From contig JAGGNK010010225.1 of NCBI GenBank assembly GCA_017590115.1, forward strand, positions 6,324,001 through 6,388,000: a DNA stretch of 64,000 nt, written 5' to 3'. Below are positions 40,399 to 50,835 of this stretch, piece by piece (within the stretch, counting starts at the first letter, position 1; the number at the start of each line of letters is the position of its first letter). This stretch comes from Montifringilla adamsi. Taxonomy: Eukaryota; Chordata; Aves; Passeriformes; Passeridae. The notes under the pieces were generated by a model, which was not told the origin of the DNA, made no database searches, and saw only the letters and a list, made by a program, of their open reading frames with translations. The position numbers and the translations under genes are program-made.

Positions 40399-40438
40399 CC
40401 AGGAATAGATGGTGCACGCACACACAGAGTGAGCCGGG

Positions 40439-40547
40439 ATGCTTCGCGGTTATGCCAGAAACTTCTCAATGCTCGCAGCTTCAGCTGCTAAGTGCTTGCT
40501 GCATGCCGCTCTGGTCACGCTGGTAACAGCAGTGCCTTTCCCAACAA
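40439..40547 (+). other. Speculative first exon with signal-peptide-like frame
   Basis: An ATG at 40439 has G at -3. It opens MLRGYARNFSMLAASAAKC, followed by the hydrophobic stretch LLHAALVTLVTAV and PFPT. A second in-frame ATG is at 40469. This resembles a secretory signal peptide: a basic start, a hydrophobic core and a small-residue end. A good splice-donor-like sequence, aacaa|gtgagc, has its GT at 40548. The CpG-rich block ends about 80 bp upstream. Unspliced, the frame runs into the poly(T) tract, where it encodes only phenylalanine-rich nonsense. I recognise no family. A chance frame remains the likelier explanation. Confidence 0.15.
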
Positions 40548-40591
40548 GTGAGCCTCTTAATAAAATTAGGAGGCAGTTCATTGTATTCCAT

Positions 40592-40614
40592 ATTTTTTCC
40601 TTTTTTTTTTTCCT

Positions 40615-40646
<32 letters not shown>

Positions 40647-40683
40647 GTGAAACTTCCCTGGTGTGTATGTGTGTATATATATT
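40592..40683. repeat. Poly(T) tract followed by TG/TA repeat
   Basis: T-rich DNA from 40592, with about 27 uninterrupted T residues at 40618-40644, then after a short spacer a gtgtgtatgtgtgtatatat tract ending about 40683. It could be the reverse-strand poly(A) of an insertion, but no retroelement body was recognised to its left on the minus strand. Confidence 0.88.
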
Positions 40684-43600
40684 TAAGTCCTTGACAAATT
40701 TGGACTCCACTGGAGCAGCAAGAAAGCTAAAGTCAAATTAATCAGAATAGATTACCTAGATGAGACAGTCATTGCTGCTGAGCAAACCTTTAGGGAGAAA
40801 AGTTGTCCTTGAGAAATATTTTATGAAGCTGCTGCACTGAGAAAGGGGCTGAATCTATGAATAAAACAGCCACAGAGAGCTCCAGGGTCCCCATTGGCTC
40901 TGTCTGTTAAGCAGAGAGAGGCAAGGGGGGAAAGGGAGAAACCAAGAGGCTGATAGGGAGAATTCTTTTGTACACAGCAACTCAAAACATCTCTAAACCC
41001 AGAGAAATCTAGAAGTCTGTCCCAGCAAGTACAAGAATCACAAACAATGCTTTGCCCTTAGGTATTCCTTGAGCTAGTCAAAGCATTTAGAACCCTTGGG
41101 TAGGTATGAAGGAAGAAGAAGGGAACTTCCTTCCTAATCATATTCTGAAGCACTGGTTTGTCTTGGGGCTCTGCCTCTATTCCATAGCCAGAAATAGCAG
41201 TAGAGGTGTTTTCCAGGTCAGAATCCAGCCTGGGGACACCCACTCCTCCCATTCTGACTGTGACTTTTGCTCAAAGTCAGCTCAGTGTGAGAGGACTATT
41301 GTGCCATCCTTAATTCACACCAGATTCAGCTCACCTGCACTAAAGGCAGCACAAGGGACCATGATAAAGTTAGACCAGGATACACAAGAATCCCCCATCT
41401 TTCAGTCTCCCCTGTAAAGCTTACAAGCAAATTGTTTTTTCCCATTTACTTTTAACATTTCTAGAAAGCATAAGTAATTCAATGCTTCATACAACATGCA
41501 CCTGCAAATTTGACAGGCAGGAATGATTTGTCCGGACAACTTGAAATTCAGTAAATGAAGAACAAGACACTTGGCCACATCAAAGATCCAGCTGGCCCAG
41601 GAACCTGTCTCCAGCTGACCAGCAGCAGTCAAGGGAAGAGGACAAGAACAGTAAAAGTTTGAAGTGACAGACAACCTTTCAGACTGCACCCTCACACCCA
41701 GTGTTTTGTAGCTCAGGGACATCAGGAAATGAAGGAAACACAACCATGTATAGGGATACCTCTTTTGTTGTTTTCCTGCTCCCATGTGCTTGCACATTTA
41801 CTTTAGGCACCCATAGGAATTTTCATTTTATGCAACACCCTATGGCAAAGAGCTCCATTACTTTATTTTTCTGTGTGCCACTTACAATTTTATAGACATC
41901 TGTCTTCTCCCTTATTTCCCTTTCTATACTGAAGTCATCTCCTTTTGCACTTAGCTAATTTTCAATCATCCAGCCAAGTAATTGAAACAATACCACACAA
42001 CTTAGTGACCTAAACGCACACCTGCACTAAAAAATATTTATTTAAAGGCAGGGCTGGAGGGGGAAATGTTTTTGAGGTGTTTCTTAAGTGAAATATGGTT
42101 GAAGTAAAATAGTGCTGAATAACAATAGGTTACAGACATTTGTTTTTCTTTGAGAAAATTAGTCACAAGAACTAAACATCTTATTACAAAGAGTTCCCCT
42201 GGTCATAGTAGTAAAATATAAAATACTAGGAAAAAAAGAAGGCACTTTATGATTGGGGGAAGGTTTGATAACCTGTCATTTAAGCAGCCAGTTTCCTCTC
42301 AGACTGTTATTACAACATTTTCCACTCTAACAGTAACAATAATAGTCTTTCTCGGGGCATTTGTCAGCCCTCCTCTCACATAAAACAAATTATATCCTCA
42401 GGGGAATATTATTTTTATATCATCACTATGGGTTTTAATAACTCGCTAGTTCCCTGCAGAAATGCTGGCCCTCACCTCTATGAGTGCCGTGACAAAGGTG
42501 GCAGCACTGTCAGCCCTGCTGGGGCTCACTCGGAGTAGAGGGAGAGTACCACTAACCCCTGCCAAAGCCAGTCAGGCACTGCCACAGGTGTCCCTGAGGA
42601 CAGTGTGAGGAGTGCCCTCCGAGGTGACTGAGATGTTAAAGAAGGGCTGTACCACTGCTGGTGTCACTGAATGCTGTAGGTACAAACCTCTGATTCAGAC
42701 CATGCACTAAACCCTGCCTGCTCCCTAATAGGAATTGTATGTCCAGTGATTAGGACAATGGCAAACTTAATGGCATATTTGATAGGCTATACTCATCTCT
42801 AAACTCATTTTTCCTATGACTCAGTGAAAAGGACACCAAAAAAAAACCCAAAAAAGCCCTCATGCTCACCTTGAAAAGCACTGGGATAAGTTGACATTAC
42901 AGAAAGCCTGTCTGTCATTGTCTTCTCTGCTCCCTCGCTGCTTTATCACTTCCAAAGGACAGTGTGGGGATGTATGTAACTTATTTTTCAGTAGCTGAAG
43001 TGATTAATTTACTAAAGAGAACCATGCACGTTTTAATCTAATTAAGTCAAACCCACTTAACAGAATTTTTTCCATTTATTGTAAATCTGCTAGATAATAC
43101 TTTCACCTCAGTAGCTTCATCATTGGTCTCTAAATAAGCAGAATGTGTATGACTATACAAGTTTGGTTTTTTGGAGGCGAAGTCACTGTATAACAAAAAA
43201 AAACTTCATGCAAATATTGTCAGACCAAGGCAGAGAGAAGTTCAGCTGATATTGGGACCATATATATTGCCAAACATAGTTTGCTAGGAATCTTCTAACC
43301 CAAATAAATATACTGACGGAGGACAGTGTGAACAGTGAAATATATGGATATGTTCAGGCTGAGCCAGTACAATAATATCTTGTATTGTCAGAGGTATCAT
43401 CCTACAGCAGCAGCATAAAAACAAAGCCCTGATGACCAGTGATCATGAAATTTTATCACAATTCTTTCTGTGGGGATAATACCCTCTCAAAGTGCATTCA
43501 AGCCAAATTTTCTCCTATGCAATTTAACTGTGTTTTCCTTTCATCTGGCAGCAACGTTTAGTGAGAACCAGCACCTTCCCAACACTTTCCTCTGTGGGCT

Positions 43601-43707
43601 GTGCAGCAGTGCTGGACTGTATGCTGCCCCTCAGCTATCCCCCAGGCTGCAGGACTTCAAGGAGGATTTTCCACTGTTATTTCAGTGAAGTTATTCCCAC
43701 ATATGGT
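40684..43707. other. Unique non-coding DNA
   Basis: No gene. A GC-richer stretch at 42465-42680 contains a 42-codon frame from an ATG near 42480 with no recognisable motif. It is not called. The rest is AT-rich unique sequence. Confidence 0.65.
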
Positions 43708-43773
43708 TTATAAAGCACTGTGAGGTCCTAAGGGAGGAAAGGTGCTATATAAATGCAAATTGTTGCTGTTGTT
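43708..43773 (+). repeat. Ancient amniote SINE/LINE 3'-tail remnant
   Basis: The order taaagcactgtgaggtcct, then gaaaggtgctatataaatgc, then a (TTG)n-like end closely follows the tail 'aaagcgctttgagatcc ... gaaaggcgctatataaatgcaa ... ttattatt' known from old amniote and vertebrate SINEs and related LINEs. About 65 bases are preserved. Nothing upstream at 43560-43700 could be assigned to a body, so only the tail is called. The family needs a database alignment. Confidence 0.6.
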
Positions 43774-44019
43774 ATGCATGAACCATGGCCCGGTTTTAAA
43801 CTAGACTGACTATGAAAAATGTCATTTATTCTGACCTTTCCTGATGAGAACCAGTGTGAATAGAAAATCTCTAAACTTTTCAGACATAAAGACAAACTCC
43901 AGTTTAAATTCTCTGGGAGGTAATAGCAATACTCAAAGTGAGCAAATGAGTTAAGGGAATAAAAAAAGAATGCTCCCTGACTTAAGCAATACTGATAAGA
44001 AACCAGCCTTCAGGCCAAG

Positions 44020-44215
44020 GAATTTGGGCTCTAATTTTGACCCTGCACTAGACTCTAGGACAACTGGGAGGAAATCTGTTCCCTGTTCTGTGCTTCTGTT
44101 CCTAACTCTCCTCCTCCCTCACCCACCATCTGTTTTGTCTATCCATATGGTACATGTCTATCTACATTGCAAATTATCTCTAAGCTCACTGTTTGTATAG
44201 TGCTTACCCAAAACC
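44020..44215 (+). repeat. Ancient MIR/CR1-L3-like fragment, plus strand
   Basis: The first half reads like the 'gggcaagtcacttaacctctctgtgcctcagtttcc' block of old amniote repeats (here 'gaaatctgttccctgttctg tgcttctgttcc'). The second half matches the common 'ttgtctat...attgtaagctc...tgtttgtacagcgcctagcac' ending (here 'ttgtctatccatatgg', 'attgcaaattatctctaagc', 'tgtttgtatagtgcttaccc'). The order and spacing of both blocks support a single decayed element. Family assignment is uncertain. Confidence 0.5.
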
Positions 44216-47200
44216 TCCTCCTCACAATTTCCAAGTGAACAAAGCCAGCTAAGTAGCTGCAACCTTGTCAGGTGCCCAGGCAAATGTAAGTAATTGGATG
44301 GTACTAATGGGAAAAGTGAAAATCAGGGCCACGGCCCTCCAGTACACCACCTTCCTCCTCTCAAGTAAATATTTAGATGCTTTACAGCACTATTTTGAGA
44401 AGTGTGAGCTAGCTCAGAGTTAATTAGCTGGGGCAGAGCATTGCATTAATATAGTTACAGTGCCTCAGGTGTAAACTAGATTGTGCAGAACCAGACTGGA
44501 AACCACAGCACAACTGCACTGGGCTTTGAAGAGTTATTCTCAGTACTCAATAAGGAAAAAAAAATTATACAGAACAAAGAAACTGAGGAAGAAGTTCAAC
44601 ATCTTCTTTCACTAATGATCTTGAAAGGGTCTTCCATCAGTCCTCAAAGCTGACAGCCTTTAACATGCCCTCTCCCCTAGATACTTACTGCTCTCCTACA
44701 CTATTATCTAGACACACATGGAGTAGCCTGTTGATCCATCTGCTGTTGGAAGAAGTTGAATATGGTTGTCAAGAGACACCAGAGTAACTGCATCATACCT
44801 GTTTGCCAACTACTACCTGACCTCTCTCCAGGACAGATCTTCTAACAGAAATCACATCTTTAGCCAGATGTGATAGCTGTAAAAACCAAGGCAAAGTGCT
44901 GACAGTCACAGCTGGTAAGAAAAGGAGCAGAGATGTCTTTCATGCAGTTTTACTACTGAAAGTGCATTTTCCTGTATTGAAGCAGAAGATACTACCATTT
45001 TTTAAAATAATAATTTTAATTTTTTCATTTTAAAATATGATGATGACTGAGCAGTTAATGTCAGGAGTTTAAAAAATGGATTTCTGCCCATTTTTTTTAA
45101 ATCTGGGAAGGAGCAAACCTTCTAAATTTTCTAAGGACCAGCTTCAGCCCAACCTAATTTCATGGGAAGTTACACACACCATTGTAAAGTCAGCAAGACT
45201 ACAGCAAAGCAGATGTTCGTTCATTTTGGTCCAGAGTAAGAATGGAGTTCTTATTCAACCAAGCAACCTATCTCACTGCATTGATTCAGTCTTTTCTGGT
45301 CAGCTCTTCCACAAGACATTATGAGGTGTGAAATTAATTTTGGGAAGACTCTAGAAACTCATCACTCCATACTGGACATTAATCCCTCTCATTCACAGAT
45401 ATTGCCACACACTGTCTCTCAGTGTCCCAGACTTGCACAAAAATAGCAAGGACACCAAACATATTGCAATCTTGTGAAACACCCAGTTTAAAATTAGGCT
45501 GGGGGTTTGTTTGGGGGGGATTTTGCTTGTTTGTTTATTTCTCTCCCTAAAAAAAAAAAAAAAAAAATTCACATCTTCGGGCACTCTGTAAGTGCTACCT
45601 CATGTACAATGGTGAGTACTCTGACTAAATCAAAGTATTATCTACATTCATGGAACTCTGTGTGGTAAAATTATTTTCATTTAAAACTCAGAGTCATCAA
45701 GAAAAATACTATGAAAACATGCACATTATTCTAATCAGAAACCATATTTTTTGCAAAGTAGCATAGAAAAGATACTTATTCTGGTCTCCCTAGAGATAAC
45801 CAACTACTCAGTCTAAAATGGAAAAGAGTTGGGCTCCAGACCTACCTGGAAAAACCACATCCATCTTTATATGATTACAAATGAAATGAAAACTTCATGT
45901 AATTAAAAGAAAAAAAAAGGTTTTAATCAGAAAAGTTAGAGATAAGGATATGCAAAACAGAGAATTTTGAGAAATTTGCATTTCAGACCGTTAGCCCATC
46001 TGTAGGCCCTTAGTTTTCAAAGTGAGGAATTAGTCTTGACTTCCTGCGTGTGACATTAAAGGTGCATTAATCACAGCTTATTGCCATCACGATTCTGAAG
46101 ACATAAGCACAGTTTATATTGCCTTGAGTGGGATGTGCAGAAGCTATTGTCAGAAGTAAACCATTGAATACCTCCTGTTTCCCCTTCTACGTCCACAAGA
46201 GTATTATTTTCCTTTGGGTTTATATTAGAAAAAAATGTTTTCATCTAGTCCAGGACAAAACTGATTTTTGTATTATTCCACAGAATATGTGTTCTTCATT
46301 TCCTTTACTGGCATGATACAGAAGATAAATGTGTAAATTATTCAATGTATAAATATATAACCAATGCTTCTATGTGCTGACTACATACACCAAAAGCTAG
46401 AGTTTAGCAAAACTTTCCCAATGGTTGTTGATTTAAAACACAGTTTCAGTTTGAGAGTCTCCAGTTCTGAATTCTAAAGCCTAAGAAAAAGGAGGGCATT
46501 TCTATACCTCCTTGTTACATCAACTTATATTAATCTAAATATTGCTACTTTTTTTTTTTTAATTGATTTGGTCGTTTGGGATCAAATGTAACTCTGTTGT
46601 ATTGTTAGAGAGAATCCCAACAGCCAAAAGAAGGATTTACCTCTCCAGGCATACATGTGACCAACTACTGAAACTCAGCTGGTGCTTGGATACTGGGTAA
46701 GAATGACTCCTATGCCTGTGCCTTCAAGCTCCTGCCTTCTTTATTCACTCTGCTGTATCTTCCTCATCTTTCACACATTATTGCTGAATTATTTCCACAT
46801 ACACAGAAGAACCTCCTCCCTTTTTTATATACATGAAGCTTACCATGTGTGCCTTAAGCCAATGCCTGACCTTTCAGCAAAGACAGATCCAGAAACAATA
46901 CTGCATGGCAATGGTTACTGTACGTGACCCAAACAGAATCAGGGGCACACTGATTCCAAACAGCAGAAGTTTTGATTTGAACTCAGGTTTGAACTACATT
47001 AAGGGGTGACCAAGCACCACGGCTTTAGACTTCTGAACACAGAGGAGTAAAAATTACTTGCTGAAAAGTTAAGGACTAAGTCAGGTGCAGAATCAAGGAT
47101 AAAAACAGGTCTACAGAACCTTAATCCTAATGCTTAAGGATAACCTATTTTCCATAGTGGAGAAGCTCATGACAAATAGGATTTGTACTTCTGTTATACA

Positions 47201-50200
47201 GGGTACAGCCTGTGCTGTTAGCCCTCCAATTATATGCTGCTTCACAATTCAGAAGGTGGGCAGGTTGAAAATATGTCATTTCTTCCTTTATGAGAAGCAT
47301 TCTGACATCCTATGAAAATATCCTTCAATCCATGCTATAAAGGTCATGGGAACATATGCTGCAAAAACATGTAGTTATTTAACATCTGAAACAACTGAGA
47401 AATGTGTTGGCATTTTCCTTCAACTGAGTATCTTCCCCTTTTTCACTCACGGTTAGTGAACACTTTTTGGGAGTTGATGAAACATTGCATGAGCACTATG
47501 TAATTTCTTGAACCTGTTTGCAAAAGCCTATTTTATGACAAAATGTAAATTACTTACATTTTACTCCCCTTTCTCTAAATAACCTTTTCAGTGCCATCCC
47601 CTTTACCATCCCACAATTTCTTCTAATAAAATGCATTTACAGAGAATGAAGATTTTTGCAGCCCAAAACACTGGGTCTGTTTGCTCCAGATCTGAGAGGA
47701 TTTGTCATCCCTTTAAAATTGCTAGCAACAGCATCCATTCATGTGTTAAGAGAAAAATAATGGGTTTTTTCCTCTCTAGATATCATACTTTACAAGTTAC
47801 TCCATACATCAGGTTGTGGTAATACATTAGTGTCCTTAAAAGATTTATGTGTTTGTGGCAAGAAGTGTAAAAATTATGTATTTGTATATTTTACTATTCT
47901 TGCTGCATAATCCTAGCTGAAAGACGCTGGCTGTTACCATGGTCTGTAACACTGTACATGACTGATACACCCCAGCATGGCAAAGACTGATCCCAGATAT
48001 TCAACTGTGTGACCTGAAGACTTGCCTTACGTGTTTTATTTAGGGTATGGAATACGTGGAGCCACAGCTGGCATTGCTGAAGCACCGCAATACATTATGT
48101 TGTTTGACCTGTAAAAGAATCCTTGAACAGAGGAAGTAGGGAAGAGCAAAAAGAGCTATGTGAATGCTTGATGGAAACTATAATATTCAAGAGATAAGGA
48201 ACACAAGAAAGAAAGGAGCTGCAATGAAGAATCAACCTTCAATATCTGGTATATGAAATGGGTCAGGATGTTGATGTCAGTCAACAGCACCAACCCAAAT
48301 GAAGGAGGTAGCAGTGTTTGTACTTTCAAAATCTTCTCCTTTCCCTAAGATTTTTGGTTGGATTTTTGAGCCAGAAGTAAAAAGTCCTTTCATAGTACAC
48401 AAATAGTTGGTATTTCATAGCTGAAAGGGTCCTGCCCTAACCTAGACCACTCTTGGATACATCACCCCCTAATTTGTACTTGTCCATTTTATATTTAAGC
48501 AGGATGAGCTAGCCTATGCCATATTTGTAATAAGTTTTGGGATGGCAGCATAATTCATACAGTGCCTTATTTTACTGATTTTGGCAAATCTGGCTTCCTA
48601 TTCTTTTTTGAGATGAGTCCCTAGCAAGCAGAAGAAATAACCAGAGGAGGAGTTGAGATCTATATGTATTCCTTGTCATCACTTTACATCTGCTGCAGAA
48701 TTAACCAAAATAGTTTAAGTGCCACATAACAGCCTTATTGTCACAGACCACCTTCCCTCACACTAAATTTGACATCTAAATCTATGTAGCTGTATCATGG
48801 CACAAAGGCATTTGTATCTAGAAAGCATCCCAGAAATTAATTTAATTGCATTCATGTTCATAAGCACCAGGAGAAGCAGGTGGCTTTATTTTAAATCACT
48901 GGGTTTTTTTGCACTCAGCTAACAAAAAAAAATATATATTTCAAAAATTCATTTTATGTAGTATTAAAATTATTCATAAATGAAAATGATGAAGAATGTT
49001 TTCATGTAAAGAGGAGTGCAAGTGTATGCGATCTAATACAGAGTAACAATTTCTACTGCTCATTTGGAAGTCAACAAGTCTGTCCATGAATCAAAACCAG
49101 AGTTTATGGAGGAAGTTCTGTGTCTGGGCTAGGTCTCTCAGAGCAAATTAGAGCAGAACTGCAGGATGCACTGAAGAATGAATCTGCACTGCACAGCACG
49201 AGCAGCCATGGAAAGCTCTTTTCCAGGATATCTAAAGGGAAACTTCCTTGTAGACATGCACCTTTGCCAGAGTCCAGCTTCCCAAAGTCAACAATAAAAC
49301 CCTCTAAGAGTTGTTTAGCCAATAAATATTTTTCAGATAATAATAATCTTACTTGTGAATAACTTCAAATATTTTCTTTTACTTGTATTTTATAATTATG
49401 ACTTTACATTCTTTTTATACAATCTGCTTGTTATATACCCTAAAGTCTTGGACACAATTTTTCTCCCAAAGTGCACCTGACAGGACCACAATCTGATATT
49501 GTAAACTCTGACTATAACACTGTGTAAGATCAAGTGCTGTCACTTGCTGAGCATCCTTATCTCCTTAGAGATGAAACTGGTCCAAGGGTTTATACAGAGA
49601 ATCACACTGTAAGGCACAGAAACACTGTTATGCATCTTATCCAAGTGTTGGAGGCTTTCTTCTGACAGGAACAGTAGGGATGAGAAAAGTGGGAAATTAA
49701 GGCAGCTGCACAGTTCTGTTGCTTTCCTGTGACTCTTCACATGGGAATGAGCTGGAGACAATCTACAGGGCAGAACTAGGAATGCAGGAATTGTTATCTC
49801 CAGAGCAGGAAAGTGTGATTTCAGGTGTACACAGAGCAAAAAATGTGACTGAAAGTCCCCTTGCCTACTGATGAAGACTGCTCCTGATCATCAGTGAGAG
49901 AACTTGTCAGCATAAATTCATAAAAACCTTTGTAACTATTTAGAAGTTAATATTCTTAGGTCACCTTTAGTGAGGGGAAAAGGAGAACCAAACAAAACCC
50001 AGGCTGCCTAACTTGGTTTTAAGACACAGTTTCTTTTGCTACATTTAAACAGAAAAAGTCCAAATTTCATTTTTGACAAGTGTCTTACTTGACATTTTAT
50101 ATCACTCATGTCTGTCACATAGTATTTTCTAATGCAAAGTGACATGGGCAGCACTAAGTCAGAGTCACCTGTCACACTGTTGTGTCTGCAAGAAGAATTT

Positions 50201-50589
50201 CTATGAGCTAGAATTTGCTTCATTTCAGAGGTGAAGGGTGCCTTACAGTGAATTTTTCCTTTTCTTTCCAGAAAGCAGATGATATAGTGGAGAACACCTT
50301 TCTGATCCCCTGCAGTTTTATTCCCTAGCATAGGAAATGAATTATTCCTATAAATGGCAAAGGGGATACTGGCTCTTCCCTCCATTTAATCATTTTGGTT
50401 TTAGTGAGCATCATAATCATTAATAATCTACTTGATTAAGATTAAACTAAACTATGCCAGATGTTAAAACAAAATGTTAAAAAGCCAACAGCTGAAATGG
50501 GACTGGGGCAGTATAAATTATCCTTCTAGTACCTAAGAGAGGCAGTCACAGAGAGGATGTAAGCATCCTCTCCCAAAGGAAGGAAAGTG
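44216..50589. other. Unique AT-rich non-coding DNA
   Basis: No gene. It contains an A-run at 45549-45567 preceded by a G/T-rich segment, a T-run at 46549-46560, a 9-bp inverted repeat at 47540-47562, and AT-rich runs near 48925-48945. Stretches at 44400-44470 and 46040-46130 hold TTAATTAGC and ATTAATCAC type homeodomain-like cores and might be conserved elements. A frame at 49120-49362 has no recognisable domain. Confidence 0.6.
45549..45567. repeat. Poly(A) tract
   Basis: Nineteen A residues after ctctcccta. The left flank is GT-rich (ggtttgtttggggggg), which is not a LINE or gene end I recognise. Confidence 0.9.
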
Positions 50590-50835
50590 ACAGAGCAAAA
50601 AGCAACATGCAGAACCTGGGGTATTACATAAAATTATTTATTGTGAGAGCATTTAAACCTTGGAAGAGGTTTCCAGAGAAGTGGTGGGATCTCCTTTGCT
50701 GGAGGTATTAATGACTTGGCTGGACAGGGCCCTGTTTAACCCAGTCCAATGCCCTGCTTTCAGATGGAGCTTGTACCAGATGATCTCCAGACAGCCTTTC
50801 CAACCTAAAGGTTTTCCATAACTCCAAGATTCTAA
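50590..50835 (+). mobile_element. Degenerate CR1 LINE 3' fragment, plus strand
   Basis: From about 50640 it follows the CR1 3' order: 'gcatttaaaccttggaagaggtttccagagaagtgg' (the 'ctggaacaggttgcccagagaagttgtgg' block), 'gatctcctttgctggaggta', 'ttggctggacagggccctg', then 'gatctccagacagcctttccaacc' and a final 'tccaagattct'. The spacing is right but substitutions are many. The segment 50590-50640 probably corresponds to the 'gacaggacaagaagcaacgg' block. It encodes no usable protein. Confidence 0.8.

Noticed and set aside
39823..40425. 200-codon minus-strand open frame
   Set aside because: It lies over the CR1 copy and the GC-rich block. Its C-terminal half is recognisable CR1 RT-derived peptide and its N-terminal part translates the (AAAAT)n tract. 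Not an independent gene.
42480..42608. 42-codon ATG frame in a GC-richer stretch
   Set aside because: No recognisable motif, no flanking splice signals that stand out, and a length expected by chance.
48395..48480. Possible reversed CR1 3' end
   Set aside because: Only 'ttcatagctgaaagggtcct' loosely resembles the CR1 end. Too short and diverged to support.
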